Positions 1 to 10,065 of a stretch of 64,000 nucleotides of DNA are shown piece by piece (the stretch's first letter is position 1; every line of letters starts with the position of its first letter). Below the pieces are notes generated by a model. It saw nothing but the letters and a program-made list of their open reading frames with translations, searched no databases and was not told the DNA's origin. The DNA comes from Phytophthora sp. 'mugwort' (taxonomy: Eukaryota > Oomycota > Peronosporomycetes > Peronosporales > Peronosporaceae). Made by a program: the position numbers and the translations under genes. Location of the stretch: positions 682,001 to 746,000 of the forward strand of contig JAUCEF010000002.1 of the NCBI GenBank assembly GCA_033558025.1, written 5' to 3'.

Positions 1-1166
1 CTTTGCGCTCCCTTTTCTTTAGCTTTCGCACGAGATTGTGCACGTCTTGAATCGTGGGATTGCACTCAGAGTGATCGTGTATGTACTGCAGAATGCGCTT
101 CTTCTTGGCGCCAGCCTTGTGCAGCTCGTGCACCGTCTGCTCCACCTCCGACTCGAGAGCAGTACGATTGTGTGGATACCGATTAAAGATGAGGCGTTAA
201 ACGGGTAATTATGTTCAAGCGTGAGAAGTCACTCTCAAAACAAAGCTGGACAACCTGGCATCGAGCACTTGCACACACGCATTGATCTGTGAAAGCGCCA
301 AACACCAAATACAACGATAGCATGCCCAACAAGCCACAATGAGTTTCCAACCGATGCCCAACCAAACCAAATCGTTCCCAACTACATACCTGAGCATCAC
401 AGTCCAGCGGTCGCGAATGCTGCCGTTTCCTTTTTTCTTGACCGCGCGACTTGTACTGGCCAGCGTGGATGCAAACAAACGTCTTCCCGTAGTACATCCA
501 GTCGTCCGGCAGCAAGGTACTGTTCGAACCGGAAGACTTGATCTCATTATTTCGCACGGCCACCTTGTTGTTGGTCCGCAGCCTGAAACACTGCACAAAG
601 GTAGCGACAACAAGAGCAGCATAATGTTAGTTTAGTGACGCACTGTGGTAATACAAAGTTGCACCCTTTACCTGGAACGTTTCGCGCCCATATTCCTTGA
701 GATAATCCTCGAGCTTCTTCCAGGATTGAAACTCCGTCTTACAAAGAGGGGAAGCAATCGTCAGCCGCGAATCATTTGAATCTTCTTGTACGTGTGAGTG
801 GGCCGATTGATCCGAGCGGCTCTGTTTGGACTGGCTGCTCGTGGTGCTGAACGTCTCCACGTCGCTATCATCCAACCACTCGTCACTGCTCCTGTTACTC
901 GAGACGTCGTCCATTATCATTTCACAATCTTCATCACCGGCGGACGGGAACGCCACTGTTTTCACGTGAAGATTTTGCTGCCCTCTTGCCTTGACGCGGA
1001 TATCGCACCCTCCCCCTGCCGCTGTAGACGCTCCCCCGCCAACGCCTTCGCTTTCTTCGTGCGATGCCGGCGCTTGGGGGCTGCTCCCGGCAGATCCTGC
1101 ATTTGGTGCCGCGCTCCCCCGCTTCTTTTTGAATGGCCAACCGAGGTCGTATACGCAGCTATACAT
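1..1166 (-). CDS. FAR1-like DNA-binding domain protein, 3' part of gene, possibly broken
   Basis: The gene runs off the left edge. Exons read as 672-1166, 390-590 and 286 down to 1, with donors GTAAAG and GTATGT and an acceptor TTTCACAG, which keep frame across both joins. The first ATG in frame is at 1166, but an upstream exon is possible. The N-terminus is disordered and acidic. It is followed by a module of FAR1/MULE type: SWKKLEDYLKEY, then FRLRTNNKV, then LDCDAQINACVQVLD, then an H...H part and NPTIQDVHNLVRKLKK. This module binds zinc/DNA in plant FAR1 factors and Mutator-type transposases. Oddity: exon 3 has three in-frame stops within seven codons (about 197-217), although EHNYPFNA is readable there in another frame before the original frame resumes. 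So it may be a pseudogene, have a missed splice, or hold a sequence error. Domain assignment is from motif memory. Confidence 0.5.
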
Positions 1167-1761
1167 TATATGTCCGGACGGATATCTATGAGGGGTAGGG
1201 CAAACACCTAGCGCGATATGGCTACATATAGTTGGACGCAGCACTCCCTCCCTGATTAAAATTGCAAATATTCAAAAAGCGTCCTTCAGCTGTCGCCTAT
1301 TGTTCCAGGTACCTCACTCAATAAACGGTATCTTCTTTTGTTCTCCATGTAGGACGATCAGTCGAAGCGATCACGATCGGTAGATTCGTCGCGGTGATCG
1401 GTTCCTGCCCCCCCCCAAGACAAAGAAGACTAGCGACCCCAACGTCCTGCAGAAGACATTCGGTTTTAGCTGCGCGGAGGACTCGAAGACTTTAACTACC
1501 TCCAGGAGGGTCAGTGTAGCATCGACAAAGGGTTGGCGTCGAACAAACGTCGTAAACATACGTCGAGGTCGCCATTTAAGTTTGGCAGAAACCTCTCAAT
1601 TGCTGCGTCACCGAAGGACAGGAGACACAAGCATCCATGCGAACAAATTGACTGCGATGGATTGCAGAACATATATATTAAACGTCACCAACGAACAAAT
1701 GGAGACAGCGCATGCTGGCACCGAGATGCCCCGATCTCCGTTGTTGCCTCCTTCCACGAGC
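1167..1761. other. intergenic, nothing recognised
   Basis: This stretch between the FAR1-like gene and the 3' end of the aquaporin has a homopolymeric C run near 1408-1417. The short open frames on both strands look like chance frames. No repeat or RNA gene was recognised. Confidence 0.5.
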
Positions 1762-2664
1762 CTAGAATCGGTACTCCGGGTGTGGACCACGGTTCTTCTC
1801 CGGGTGGTGGTAGCCGACTAGCGCCTCGTACACGAACGCACCTGCAGCTCCACCCGTGATCGGGGCCACGATCGGCACCCAGAAGTAGTAGTGATTGAGT
1901 GAGAACACGCGTGAATCCCAGCCAGCACACAGCATGAAGAGACGAGGACCGAGATCCCGAGCAGGGTTGATGGCCAGACCCGTGTTCATGGCGAAGCCCA
2001 TGGCGATGGTGCTCACTAATGCACCGACGGCAGGCGGCACAGCGTGCTTGCCGATAGGACGGTTGTGCTGGTCCAACAGCGCCAGGATGCCCATGATCAG
2101 CAGTGCCGTCGCCACGAACTCCGTCAGGAAACACGTGAAGTTGTCCACGTTCTCGCGTGGGTACGTCGCGAAGATGGTGTGTGTCGACGTGCGGTCCGGG
2201 TCCACTTCATTAAACATCGGTCGGTACAGGATGTACACGAAGAGTGCGGCCACGTACGCGGCGACGACCTGATTGAGGATGTAGAACGGCACTTTCTTCC
2301 ATGGCAGCAGCTTGAGCAGCGCAAGTGTCGTAGTCACGGCCGGGTTCAGATGCGCGCCTGAGACGCCGCCGCCGATGGTGATGCCGAAGAAGAAGGCGAG
2401 GCCCCAACATAGCGCGATCGTCACGAAGCTACCACTGGCCTCGCTGCTCAGTACCACTTGGGTCATGCATGACAGACCGAAGAGCATGGTGACGAACGTG
2501 GCGAGGAACTCAGCCATCATCTCCTTGGCAAATTGGCTCTTCACCATGTATCGTATATTCTCGACTGGTGTCAGGTGTTGCACGTGAAGGTTCGGGTCCG
2601 CTGGAGATTCGAGGTCCGCATAGGCAGCGTGAGGATTCTTCTCTATGTCCGAGTTCCGAGCCAT
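1762..2664 (-). CDS. aquaglyceroporin (major intrinsic protein)
   Basis: Single-exon gene of 300 residues, starting at the ATG of MARNSD; the frame stays open upstream to 2850 but that part is not family-like. It encodes a six-helix membrane channel for water, glycerol or other small neutral solutes. Both half-helix signatures are present: HLNPAVT near residue 105 and INPARDLGPRLF near residue 233. The Asp after NPAR is the usual mark of glycerol-conducting GlpF-type members rather than strict water channels. The N-terminal 45 residues are hydrophilic and lie before the first helix (EFLATFVTMLFGLSC). Length is typical of the family. A sequence resembling the oomycete initiator (TCATTTTC) lies at about 2687-2694 upstream of the ATG. 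The gene points away from the TFIIIC-like gene at 3977. Confidence 0.9.
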   Translation of the reverse strand: MARNSDIEKNPHAAYADLESPADPNLHVQHLTPVENIRYMVKSQFAKEMMAEFLATFVTMLFGLSCMTQVVLSSEASGSFVTIALCWGLAFFFGITIGGGVSGAHLNPAVTTTLALLKLLPWKKVPFYILNQVVAAYVAALFVYILYRPMFNEVDPDRTSTHTIFATYPRENVDNFTCFLTEFVATALLIMGILALLDQHNRPIGKHAVPPAVGALVSTIAMGFAMNTGLAINPARDLGPRLFMLCAGWDSRVFSLNHYYFWVPIVAPITGGAAGAFVYEALVGYHHPEKNRGPHPEYRF

Positions 2665-2849
2665 TGGTGCCAATGTCGAAGGTTGTGAGAAAATGATGCG
2701 TGAAACTTGAGAACGACAGACAGCGGTCGAGTTGAAGACCGGGTTGCGCCTTTGACGGAGAATTGAAAAGTGAGCGTTGGAGTGGCGGGGCAGGGTCGCG
2801 AAGGCGGCTACGACACGGTGATGCCCGTAGACAGACTCACTGGAGAGCA

Positions 2850-3060
2850 CGGTGGCACCAGTACCAGCGATTGAAGTTCAAGGGCATTTTCCAGCGGGTC
2901 TTTTCCAGGCTAAACTCTCGAGTCAAGCAATTCACCTCCGGATCGGGTACTGTAAACCCACCGTTGCACGTTGAAGTGAGTTTGCCTGGCAAGCCCCTGA
3001 AATGCAAACCCAGCACAGATTTTGTTTAACGGTCGCTCGATGAAAAGCATCCGTCGTGTT
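2850..3060. other. upstream region of aquaporin, nothing recognised
   Basis: No gene, repeat or RNA could be supported here. An open frame at 2763-3029 on the plus strand is low-complexity-free but has no recognisable motif and overlaps the aquaporin leader. Confidence 0.3.
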
Positions 3061-3189
3061 GTCCAATCCGATGATCATCCCGAGCGAGTGGTGGGAGCTT
3101 TCTTCAGTCCACTGGCCTCCCACCGCCTCGATATCAGCGTTCTCGGCTCTGCTTCCTGAAGCAGCGAGGCGGCCGCGCTCAAATGTTCA

Positions 3190-3839
3190 GACTTGGTCTC
3201 TGGCGCATGAAAATATGGCCTCAAGAGGCGTCCAAGGAATATTGCCGGCCTTGAACATGGCGTTGTCTTTTACTATGCTGACGCCGATCGTGCCGTGGTC
3301 AACAGCGGAACCTTCCGCGCCTTCCGACGCCGTCATCATCGCGCGACCATTCTCAATCCCATACAAAAATGCTTACGTTAAACACTCCACAGCGGACAAT
3401 CCAAGGAAACCCAAGGTCAGGCGACGGCTACTTCAAGGTGCCATACCGCCAACACAAAACGATTAGCGTCGCTGCTTGCTCGACGCCCAATAAGGCGACG
3501 ACTAGCAATGACCATGAGGCGAGAGTCTGCCAGGCCCAGTCAGTAAAAAAACTGACATTTTGACAGCGTCTTGGTCGTCAGCCTCTTGCAAATAGTCGTG
3601 TCTCCACTGCACCCGGAAGCGCCAAGTCTGCTGCAGTGGTGCCCGTGGTGATCACTAGACTTGAGCTGATTAAAATACACACCAATTTCAACGCGAGCCT
3701 GGACGTTCCAACGACCCACACTCGCTACAGTCGAATGGGTTGCTGCCCCGGGACCTTGCACTTCCACCTGCAGCGATCGGCACCGCTTAAATGGCACTAC
3801 GGAACTGCCGTCGCCAGCTCGTGCAGCTGTTAGGGCCAC
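3190..3839 (-). pseudogene. relic of a multi-pass membrane protein gene
   Basis: Read from 3839 downward on the minus strand, fragments in different frames look protein-like but do not join. They are an N-terminal piece beginning MALTAARAGDGSS, a segment with FFTDWAWQTLASWSLLVVAL that resembles a transmembrane helix and ends at an in-frame stop near 3448, and a piece with VDHGTIGVSIVKDNAMFKAG that ends near 3208. Spacing and order suggest one ancestral polytopic membrane protein, but stops and frame shifts separate the parts. I do not recognise the family with certainty; a FAR-17a/AIG1-like protein is one guess from the T-x-W pattern before a helix. It lies between two divergent genes. Confidence 0.3.
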
Positions 3840-3976
3840 GCTTCACTTAACTTCTGTCATGTCGACAACATGATGTCGTCCTTAAGTTACCACAGCAATT
3901 CATGAAGTGGTCTACACCATATCGTACTTAGCTGCATCTCCAATAGATTTGCGCGTCCAGTCAAGTCTTGCTGGAC

Positions 3977-6900
3977 ATGATGCAGCTAAGTGCGTGGCGC
4001 GACGCGGTGTCTTACGGTGCGTATCTGCAGCCGATCCACCTACAAGTGGCCGGACCAAGCCCAGCAGCGGTGTCCATATCTGCTGTCCAGAAATTGACGT
4101 CTGAATCAGCCGAGAGCTCACGTAATCCCAGCAACAAGCCTACCAAAACCTTGCCAAACGAAACTTCAGGCGTTCAACAGCCCCCAGAGGCGTCTACAGA
4201 CCTCCAAGCCACTCAAAATGAAGCTCTATCGACGGACGAGACAGCTAGTATCATAGTGATACCCCCTTTTGCCAGTGAATGCCTCAATGATGACGATCAG
4301 ATGGTACTGAACGTAGGCGGACCTGTGTGGGCAATGGACTGGCTGATGTCCAAGCCAGCGGCTAACGCAGCGGCTGTGGCTGCAGCTCTCGTAAATCCTA
4401 ACCAGAAGAAGTCTCGACGCCCCTCTGCAGCCAGCAAGAAGACTAAAAAAGCGGCTTTAAAGGGCAAAGAGAACAACCAAGTGGACACTCGCGAAGACGC
4501 AGATGGAGAGACGACGGCGGCCTTTAATAGCAGTGCAGAGCGTGAGGGAGGTTCCAAACTGGAGTGGAGATTCCTGGCGTTGGCCACGCACCCGCCATGT
4601 CAAGTAGAGGACGGCAAAGTGGTGAAAGCCACGCCACCGGACCATTACTATGATGCGCCCGAGAGTGCTCGGAATTTGATCCAGATCTGGGCGGTACCGG
4701 TCCAGAGACCGAAGGTTTCGGGTACAGGTCAGCTTAAGAGAGAACAGATGGCTGAAAAGAGGCTCGTGAAGCCACGGATGGTGTATGCTATTGATCATGA
4801 GAGTGGCGTGGCATGGGACTTGCAATGGTGTCCACTCGTTAAAAAGTTCCCCAAGACAACCCACCGAGAAAATATGTTAGGAGTATTGGCGGCATGTTTT
4901 GGAGACGGAAGCATGCGAGTTTTTGAGATCCCAAAGATTCCAGAGGAAAGGTTACAGGCGATGCAAAGTGACGAAGAAGAACGCCTTGTGGAAAAGAATA
5001 TCCCGATCGTCGTGGCCAGACTACCCCGTCTTATGCAGCTAAGCGTGCAATGGTCTCCACATAGCTGGAATATTCTGCTGACGGGTGGATCTGACGGTAC
5101 GTTATACTTGACTTGTGTGTTGCTACGAGTATGAAGCTGAACAGGGTGAACGCTTTAATGCAACTGCAGGATCTGTGTCTCTTTGGAACATTAAATCCGC
5201 AGTTAACGAGAATGACAGTTTGGGTAATGACCGTGCTGAACCAGAGCCTATCGAGCCACAACGGCGGTTCCAAGACGGTAAGCTACCGTTGATTACGGTG
5301 ACAAAACTACTAGAAAACTCATCGCTGTTTGGTCAACTGTTCAGCCGACACAATTGGAAAGCAGGAAGCCTTTGATTGGGGATGTGGATGGGTAGCGATC
5401 CGCGCGGTTGCCTGGTCTCCATTTGATGAACATTTATTCGCCACGACGGGAAATGTAAGCACGCCTTTGCTCCGTTTGTCGTCGACAAATGGCCAATAGA
5501 CTAAATGTGGACTGATATTACAGGACTCCGTATTTAAGGTGTGGGATGTTCGCGAGCCTCGTGTGTGCCTTCGGTCGCATCGGATACGTTCTACGTGGGG
5601 GCTTGCTCTTCAGTGGATGGGTCAGACGTCAGTTCAGATATCTGGTGATCAAGGTTCAGTCTATATGTATGATATTCTGGTACGAAATGTTTTTATGATT
5701 ATGAATTAGGTAGTTTTTTTTTGGTCGAGCTAACTCAAACTATGTTTTTAGAGTGGTAGCTATCAAAAGCTGCATTTTCACCCACAAATCGACTCACCTG
5801 TGTGGGATCTACAGTTTGCACGACGTGGCGCCGTTCCGTTGCTTGTTTCCTCTTGCACATCTGGAAGCATTCGAGCAGCCCCAGCCAAGAAATTGTATCG
5901 CGCCCCCCAGAACTGTGTCGAAATCTGCCGTCTTTCTGGCGAAAAGGATTCCAGTATCGACAAGCCGTTCAAGTCTCTGACAGTGTCATTTGAGAAGCAT
6001 TCGGTCTTGGGATCAGCAGATTCAGTGAGTCCGAACACACGGGAATTTTGCGAGCGGGATGCTGCTCTTCACCGCTTGCGTCTATCTTCCATCACTCCAG
6101 GCGATTATCCTTGTTTCCTGGCTGCTGGAGGTCATGCGGGGCTTGTGATCCTGTTTGAAATGCAGGAGATGCTCGACACATTGATTCCTACTTATTTCTT
6201 GCCACCATCCAAGAAGATTGGTCGGCCCAAAAAGATATTTGCAACAGTAGGTGGTCACCACGGACCGAAAAAAGTGCCGACCAAGCCAAGTGGAGCAGCA
6301 GGAGCACTCAATGCGGGACGGAAGGCAAGGACGCTGGGGAGTTTCGCCAAAGCCAAAGGTATGCATACCGCCTTGAGTAAGTACAAGAAGAAGTCACTCG
6401 GCAATGGTACTGGCAAAGTCAAGATGGGGCTTCATGCTAACGCGCAAAAGAAATCGTTTATCCAGGGAGATGAAGAAGTGGAAGTGGATGAAAGCGTCGA
6501 AGAAGACGAAGAACCCGAGTTCGAAGAGGACGACGAGGAAGAAGAAGAGTCGGATCTGTCACTTGTGATGGACGACTGCTCTGATGATGACCGCATTAGT
6601 GTTTCAGATGATATTGCCAAAGAAGAAGAAGAGGAGGCTGCTACAAACGAGAACTTAGAAGAAGCTCGACTGATGAAGGAATACCAACTGGACTTGTCGG
6701 AGGAAGATGCCATCCTGTTAGCAATCCAAATGTCCACAGAGCCGACCCAAGAAAAGCAACCAGCTCCTGCAATTGCTGCCGTTCTTGCAGCTCCCGAAAG
6801 CAGAAAACCAGCAAAGCGTCCCAGAAGCACCGGGTCCAAGGCTGGAGCAGCAACCAAGATGCGCAAGAAGACTGTTTCAACACCACGTGCTGGACGACGA

Positions 6901-8178
6901 AGCAGCAATGACATTGCCGGTTGTGAGGACGCTCTCGTTCCGGCTAGTCAAGTGTCCACTAAGGTGGTCGAGGATAGTCAACCAGCAACCGAAATGTCCA
7001 CGGAATCAGCGCAAAACAATCAGCCAGCCGCTGCGAGTGCTGCCGTTTCTGCAGTCATGGAAGATAAAAAACCAGCAAAGCCTTCCAGAAGCCCCGGATC
7101 CAAGGCTCGAGCAGGAACCAAGACGCTCCAGAAGACTGTTACAAACCCATGTGCTGGACGAAGCAGCAGCAAAGGTCAGGCTGACATCATGTCTGAGAAG
7201 GACGTTCTCCTGCCCACCGGACCGTCAGAAGAAAAACTATTAGCCACCCAAATATCCACGGAGCCGGCGCAAGAAATCCAGCCAGTGCCTACAAATACTG
7301 CCGTCCCTGCTGCCCTCCCAGGCAAAAAACCATTAAAGCGTCCCAGAAGAACATGGTCCAAGGCTGGGGCGGCTTCCAAGACGCGTAGTAGCAATGGCCA
7401 TGCTGGCATTTTTTCTGAGGACGACGTTCTTCTGTCCACCGGACCGTTAGAAGAAAAGCTACTAGCAACCGCAGAGTTGGCTCAAGACACTCAACGAGTC
7501 GCTGCGAGTGCTGCCGTCCCTGCGGTTTTGGAAGACAAAAATCCAGCAAAGCGTCCCAGAAGCACCGAAGCGGCAACGAAGACGCGCAAGAAGACTACTG
7601 CAACTCCTCGCGCTGGACGACGAACCAAAAATGACCAAGCTGGCATCGTGTCTGAGGGGGGCATTATCTTGGCCACCGCGCGGTTAGAAGAAAAGCTATC
7701 AGCAACCGCGGAGTCGGCTCAAGACAATCAATCAGACGCGGTTGATGCTGCCGTTCCTGCAGCCCTGCAAGTCAAAAAGCCAGCAAAGCGTCCCAGAAGC
7801 GCCGGGTCCAAGGGAGCGGCAGCCAAGAAGTGTAAGAAGAAGACTACTACACCATGTGCTGGACAACGAAGCAGCAATGACGAGGCTAACATATCTGAGG
7901 GAGACGTTCTCCTATCTACCCCGTTAGAAGAAAAACTACCAGCAATCGAAATGGCCACGGGGTTGGCGCAAGAAAGTCAAGCAGCTGCGGCTAATGCTGC
8001 TGTCTCTGCAGCTGTGGAAGATAAAAAGCCGGCAAAGCGTCCCAGAAGCATTGGATCCAAGCCTGGAGCAACACCCAAGACGCGCAAGAAGAATGGTGGA
8101 CGACATAGCCGGGCTGACATCATGTCTGAGGAGGACGCTCTGCTTCTGGCCTTAACTATCTCGGAGATTGAGTATTAA
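3977..8178 (+). CDS. WD40 protein resembling TFIIIC subunit GTF3C2, with AT-hook-like C-terminal repeats
   Basis: Predicted exons are 3977-5096, 5170-5277, 5345-5454, 5524-5679 and 5752-8178, encoding 1,306 residues. All four joins keep frame and restore WD-repeat sequence: GGSDG|SVSLWN, then SPFDEHLFATTGN|DSVFKVWD, then YMYDIL|SGSYQK. Block order matches the TFIIIC 110-kDa subunit: VGGPVWAMDW, LATHPP, NLIQIWAV, VAWDLQWCP, LGVLAACFGDGSMRVF, WSPHSWNILLTGGSDG. TFIIIC recruits TFIIIB to tRNA and 5S genes for RNA polymerase III, so a nuclear role is expected. After the propeller come a Lys-rich region, an acidic stretch (about residues 738-768), and six degenerate repeats of K-K-P-A-K-R-P-R-S type (residues about 810-1306). 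TTG codons precede the first ATG in frame; ATG at 3977 or 3980 is preferred. Other nuclear WD40 proteins remain possible. Confidence 0.7.
6680..8178 (+). repeat. six degenerate coding repeats, AT-hook-like plus UIM-like
   Basis: Within the last exon of the WD40 gene a unit of roughly 75-90 codons recurs. Each unit has a basic block near KKPAKRPRSxGSKAGA followed by a short acidic block. The blocks start near 6790, 7060, 7310, 7530, 7770 and 8020. The acidic block at both ends (SEEDAILLAIQMS near 6700 and SEEDALLLALTIS near 8125) has the E-E-x-A-x-x-x-A-x-x-S spacing of a ubiquitin-interacting motif, while the middle copies are eroded. Repeats diverge enough that expansion is not very recent. 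Confidence 0.7.
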
Positions 8179-8442
8179 TTAGGCAGCAATGGATTATTCG
8201 AATGCGTTGGCTGTTTCTGCTCAACAATAATATTTGAACGGAACTGTCATCGGTTTTTCTAACAAGTATCAGTGATATTATTGGAGATAGAAATAGTGCG
8301 AAGACTATTATTTCGAAGTACAGTATTACTGTACATATAATACTATTATCGGCAATACACTTAGAGAGCATCATCGATTTGGACGTTTTGAAATTATATC
8401 TGACTAACTCGCGTTGGGTGCTCGAAAAGCACCAACTCACTC

Positions 8443-8501
8443 GAGCCAGCGGAGTCATTCCTGCGTAATGAGCTCAGGGGTCACAATCTCTCCGCTGGCT
8501 C
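8443..8501. repeat. 11-bp inverted repeat (hairpin) at edge of transposon island
   Basis: GAGCCAGCGGA at 8443-8453 is the exact reverse complement of TCCGCTGGCTC at 8491-8501, with 37 bases between. It lies 265 bases downstream of the WD40 gene stop, where coding-like sequence ends and repeat-like sequence starts. It could be a transcript-end hairpin or a relic of an element end. Confidence 0.5.
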
Positions 8502-8519
8502 ACAACGTTTAGTTGCCAA

Positions 8520-10065
8520 CTTGTAAGCCAAGTGCAAAAAGATCTTCATACTTCTAGATATTAGCAGGCGCTCCTGCCTGCCGGGAGAGAGCCGTCGGCC
8601 TACTTAGTCTTGCTGTCAGACGGCAGAAATGAGGTACCTGTTTCTTAAGAATAGTTGCACCAGCTGGTATATGTATCGCACTACCGCTAATTTCCAACCG
8701 CGCAAAATTTTCCAAGTCAGTAATCAGATTTGATATGATATAGTAAGAATGATGACATTCTGTGGGCATGTCGCCCGCCAAGGAGGACAGCAGCGAAAAC
8801 CACGGTGGAGAGCGACGACAAGGATGAACGAGGTGCAAGGATCAGTAGCGCGGACGCGAAGGACAGTTAGGCAGGACGGGCTGACGCGAAGCAGGCCAAC
8901 CCGCTAGCGACTCTTCTAGCCCACCAGCTAGAAGAACGCGCGCACCCGAAGAGCCTCAGCGGGACGGATGGCAGCGACCAAGTGATGCCCGAGGACAGCT
9001 AGGATGACGGGGCAGACGCGATCTTTCAACGTACGGACTTGAGAGACAGCTCGACGGCAAGCCGGAAGAGCCGCCGCAGAGCAGAGACGCAGATATAAGA
9101 TAGTGGGAGCGGGCAGTCTTTATTCCGACATTAAGAGCAGAGAACACGAAGATAGACGCCACCGGTTTGATGGAGCGGCTTGTAGCGAACGCAGCTTTAG
9201 TATCCAGCTTTAGCCTGTTGAAGGAGTCGAGAAGCATCGAAGAGGAAGACACGGATCGCGGGCGTAGCAGTCGTGAGTGTGCAGGAGACGGATATGTGCA
9301 GCCCCGTGTGGTCGTAACCATACCCACAGACGCAATCGTGGAGCACCAGCAGGCCCCAAGAGGTAGATTAGCCCTCGATATGGTAGCCCACGCCGCAGTG
9401 CTCCACGCGACCAGAGATCTACGGCTCGCTACGCCACAGCATAGTTGCGCAAGGAACACAGTTGCCAGGCGTCGTGCATATTTCGTGTTAGGGTAGCATA
9501 GATTAAGGCAATTGGTAGCTGTAGCCAGCGGAACACCACCACCTGATCAGGGTAGGACCGCCGCGCTGACGAACGCTGTAGCCGTTGAGGAGTGGCAGTT
9601 TACTTGGTGGTCATACAGGGGATTTCCAGCACGGGAGGCTCCAGTAGATAGCTGAGGAAGACCTTCATGAGGCTCGGCCCACTGGCCCGACCCCGGACGC
9701 AGAAAGAGGAAAGTATTAGCAGCCGAAGCAAGCAGAAGAAGAGGAAGAGTAACACGGCTAGCATACGGCTAGAAGACAGAGGCTGCAGAGGCATAACGAA
9801 CCTGCGAGCTTGATTTAGGAACGACAGAAGACAGCAGACGAGGAATAAGCCGACTCATGACGGCAGCAGCAACGATGACTGCGCGAGAATCCCGCGCCGC
9901 ACGAAGATCGAGTACCCCGACTGGAAAAGCAGCAGCAGCAGCTGCCGTTGCCACACGAGCCGCAACCCAAACCAGCCGCTCAAAACCGGCCCCGAAACGG
10001 AAACTACTCACGCGAACACGGTTGCGCTGAGTGGCAACAACGGCAACCGGGACGAGGAGGAGGAC
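8520..10065. other. left part of Gypsy-derived region; LTR not defined
   Basis: No intact gene is visible. A TATAAG-containing segment (about 9090) followed by transcribed-leader-like sequence, and a segment near 9598-9640 that could be a primer-binding region, would fit an LTR and leader of the Gypsy element whose gag starts downstream. I could not find the matching 3' LTR in this window, so the boundary is open. Frames on both strands here are short and have no recognised motif. Confidence 0.3.

Noticed and set aside
798..1211. 137-codon plus-strand frame opposite the FAR1-like gene
   Set aside because: No motif, and the minus-strand frame continues by splicing into a recognisable domain.
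6432..6914. 160-codon minus-strand Ser-rich frame
   Set aside because: Antisense of the acidic and Lys-rich region of the TFIIIC-like gene.
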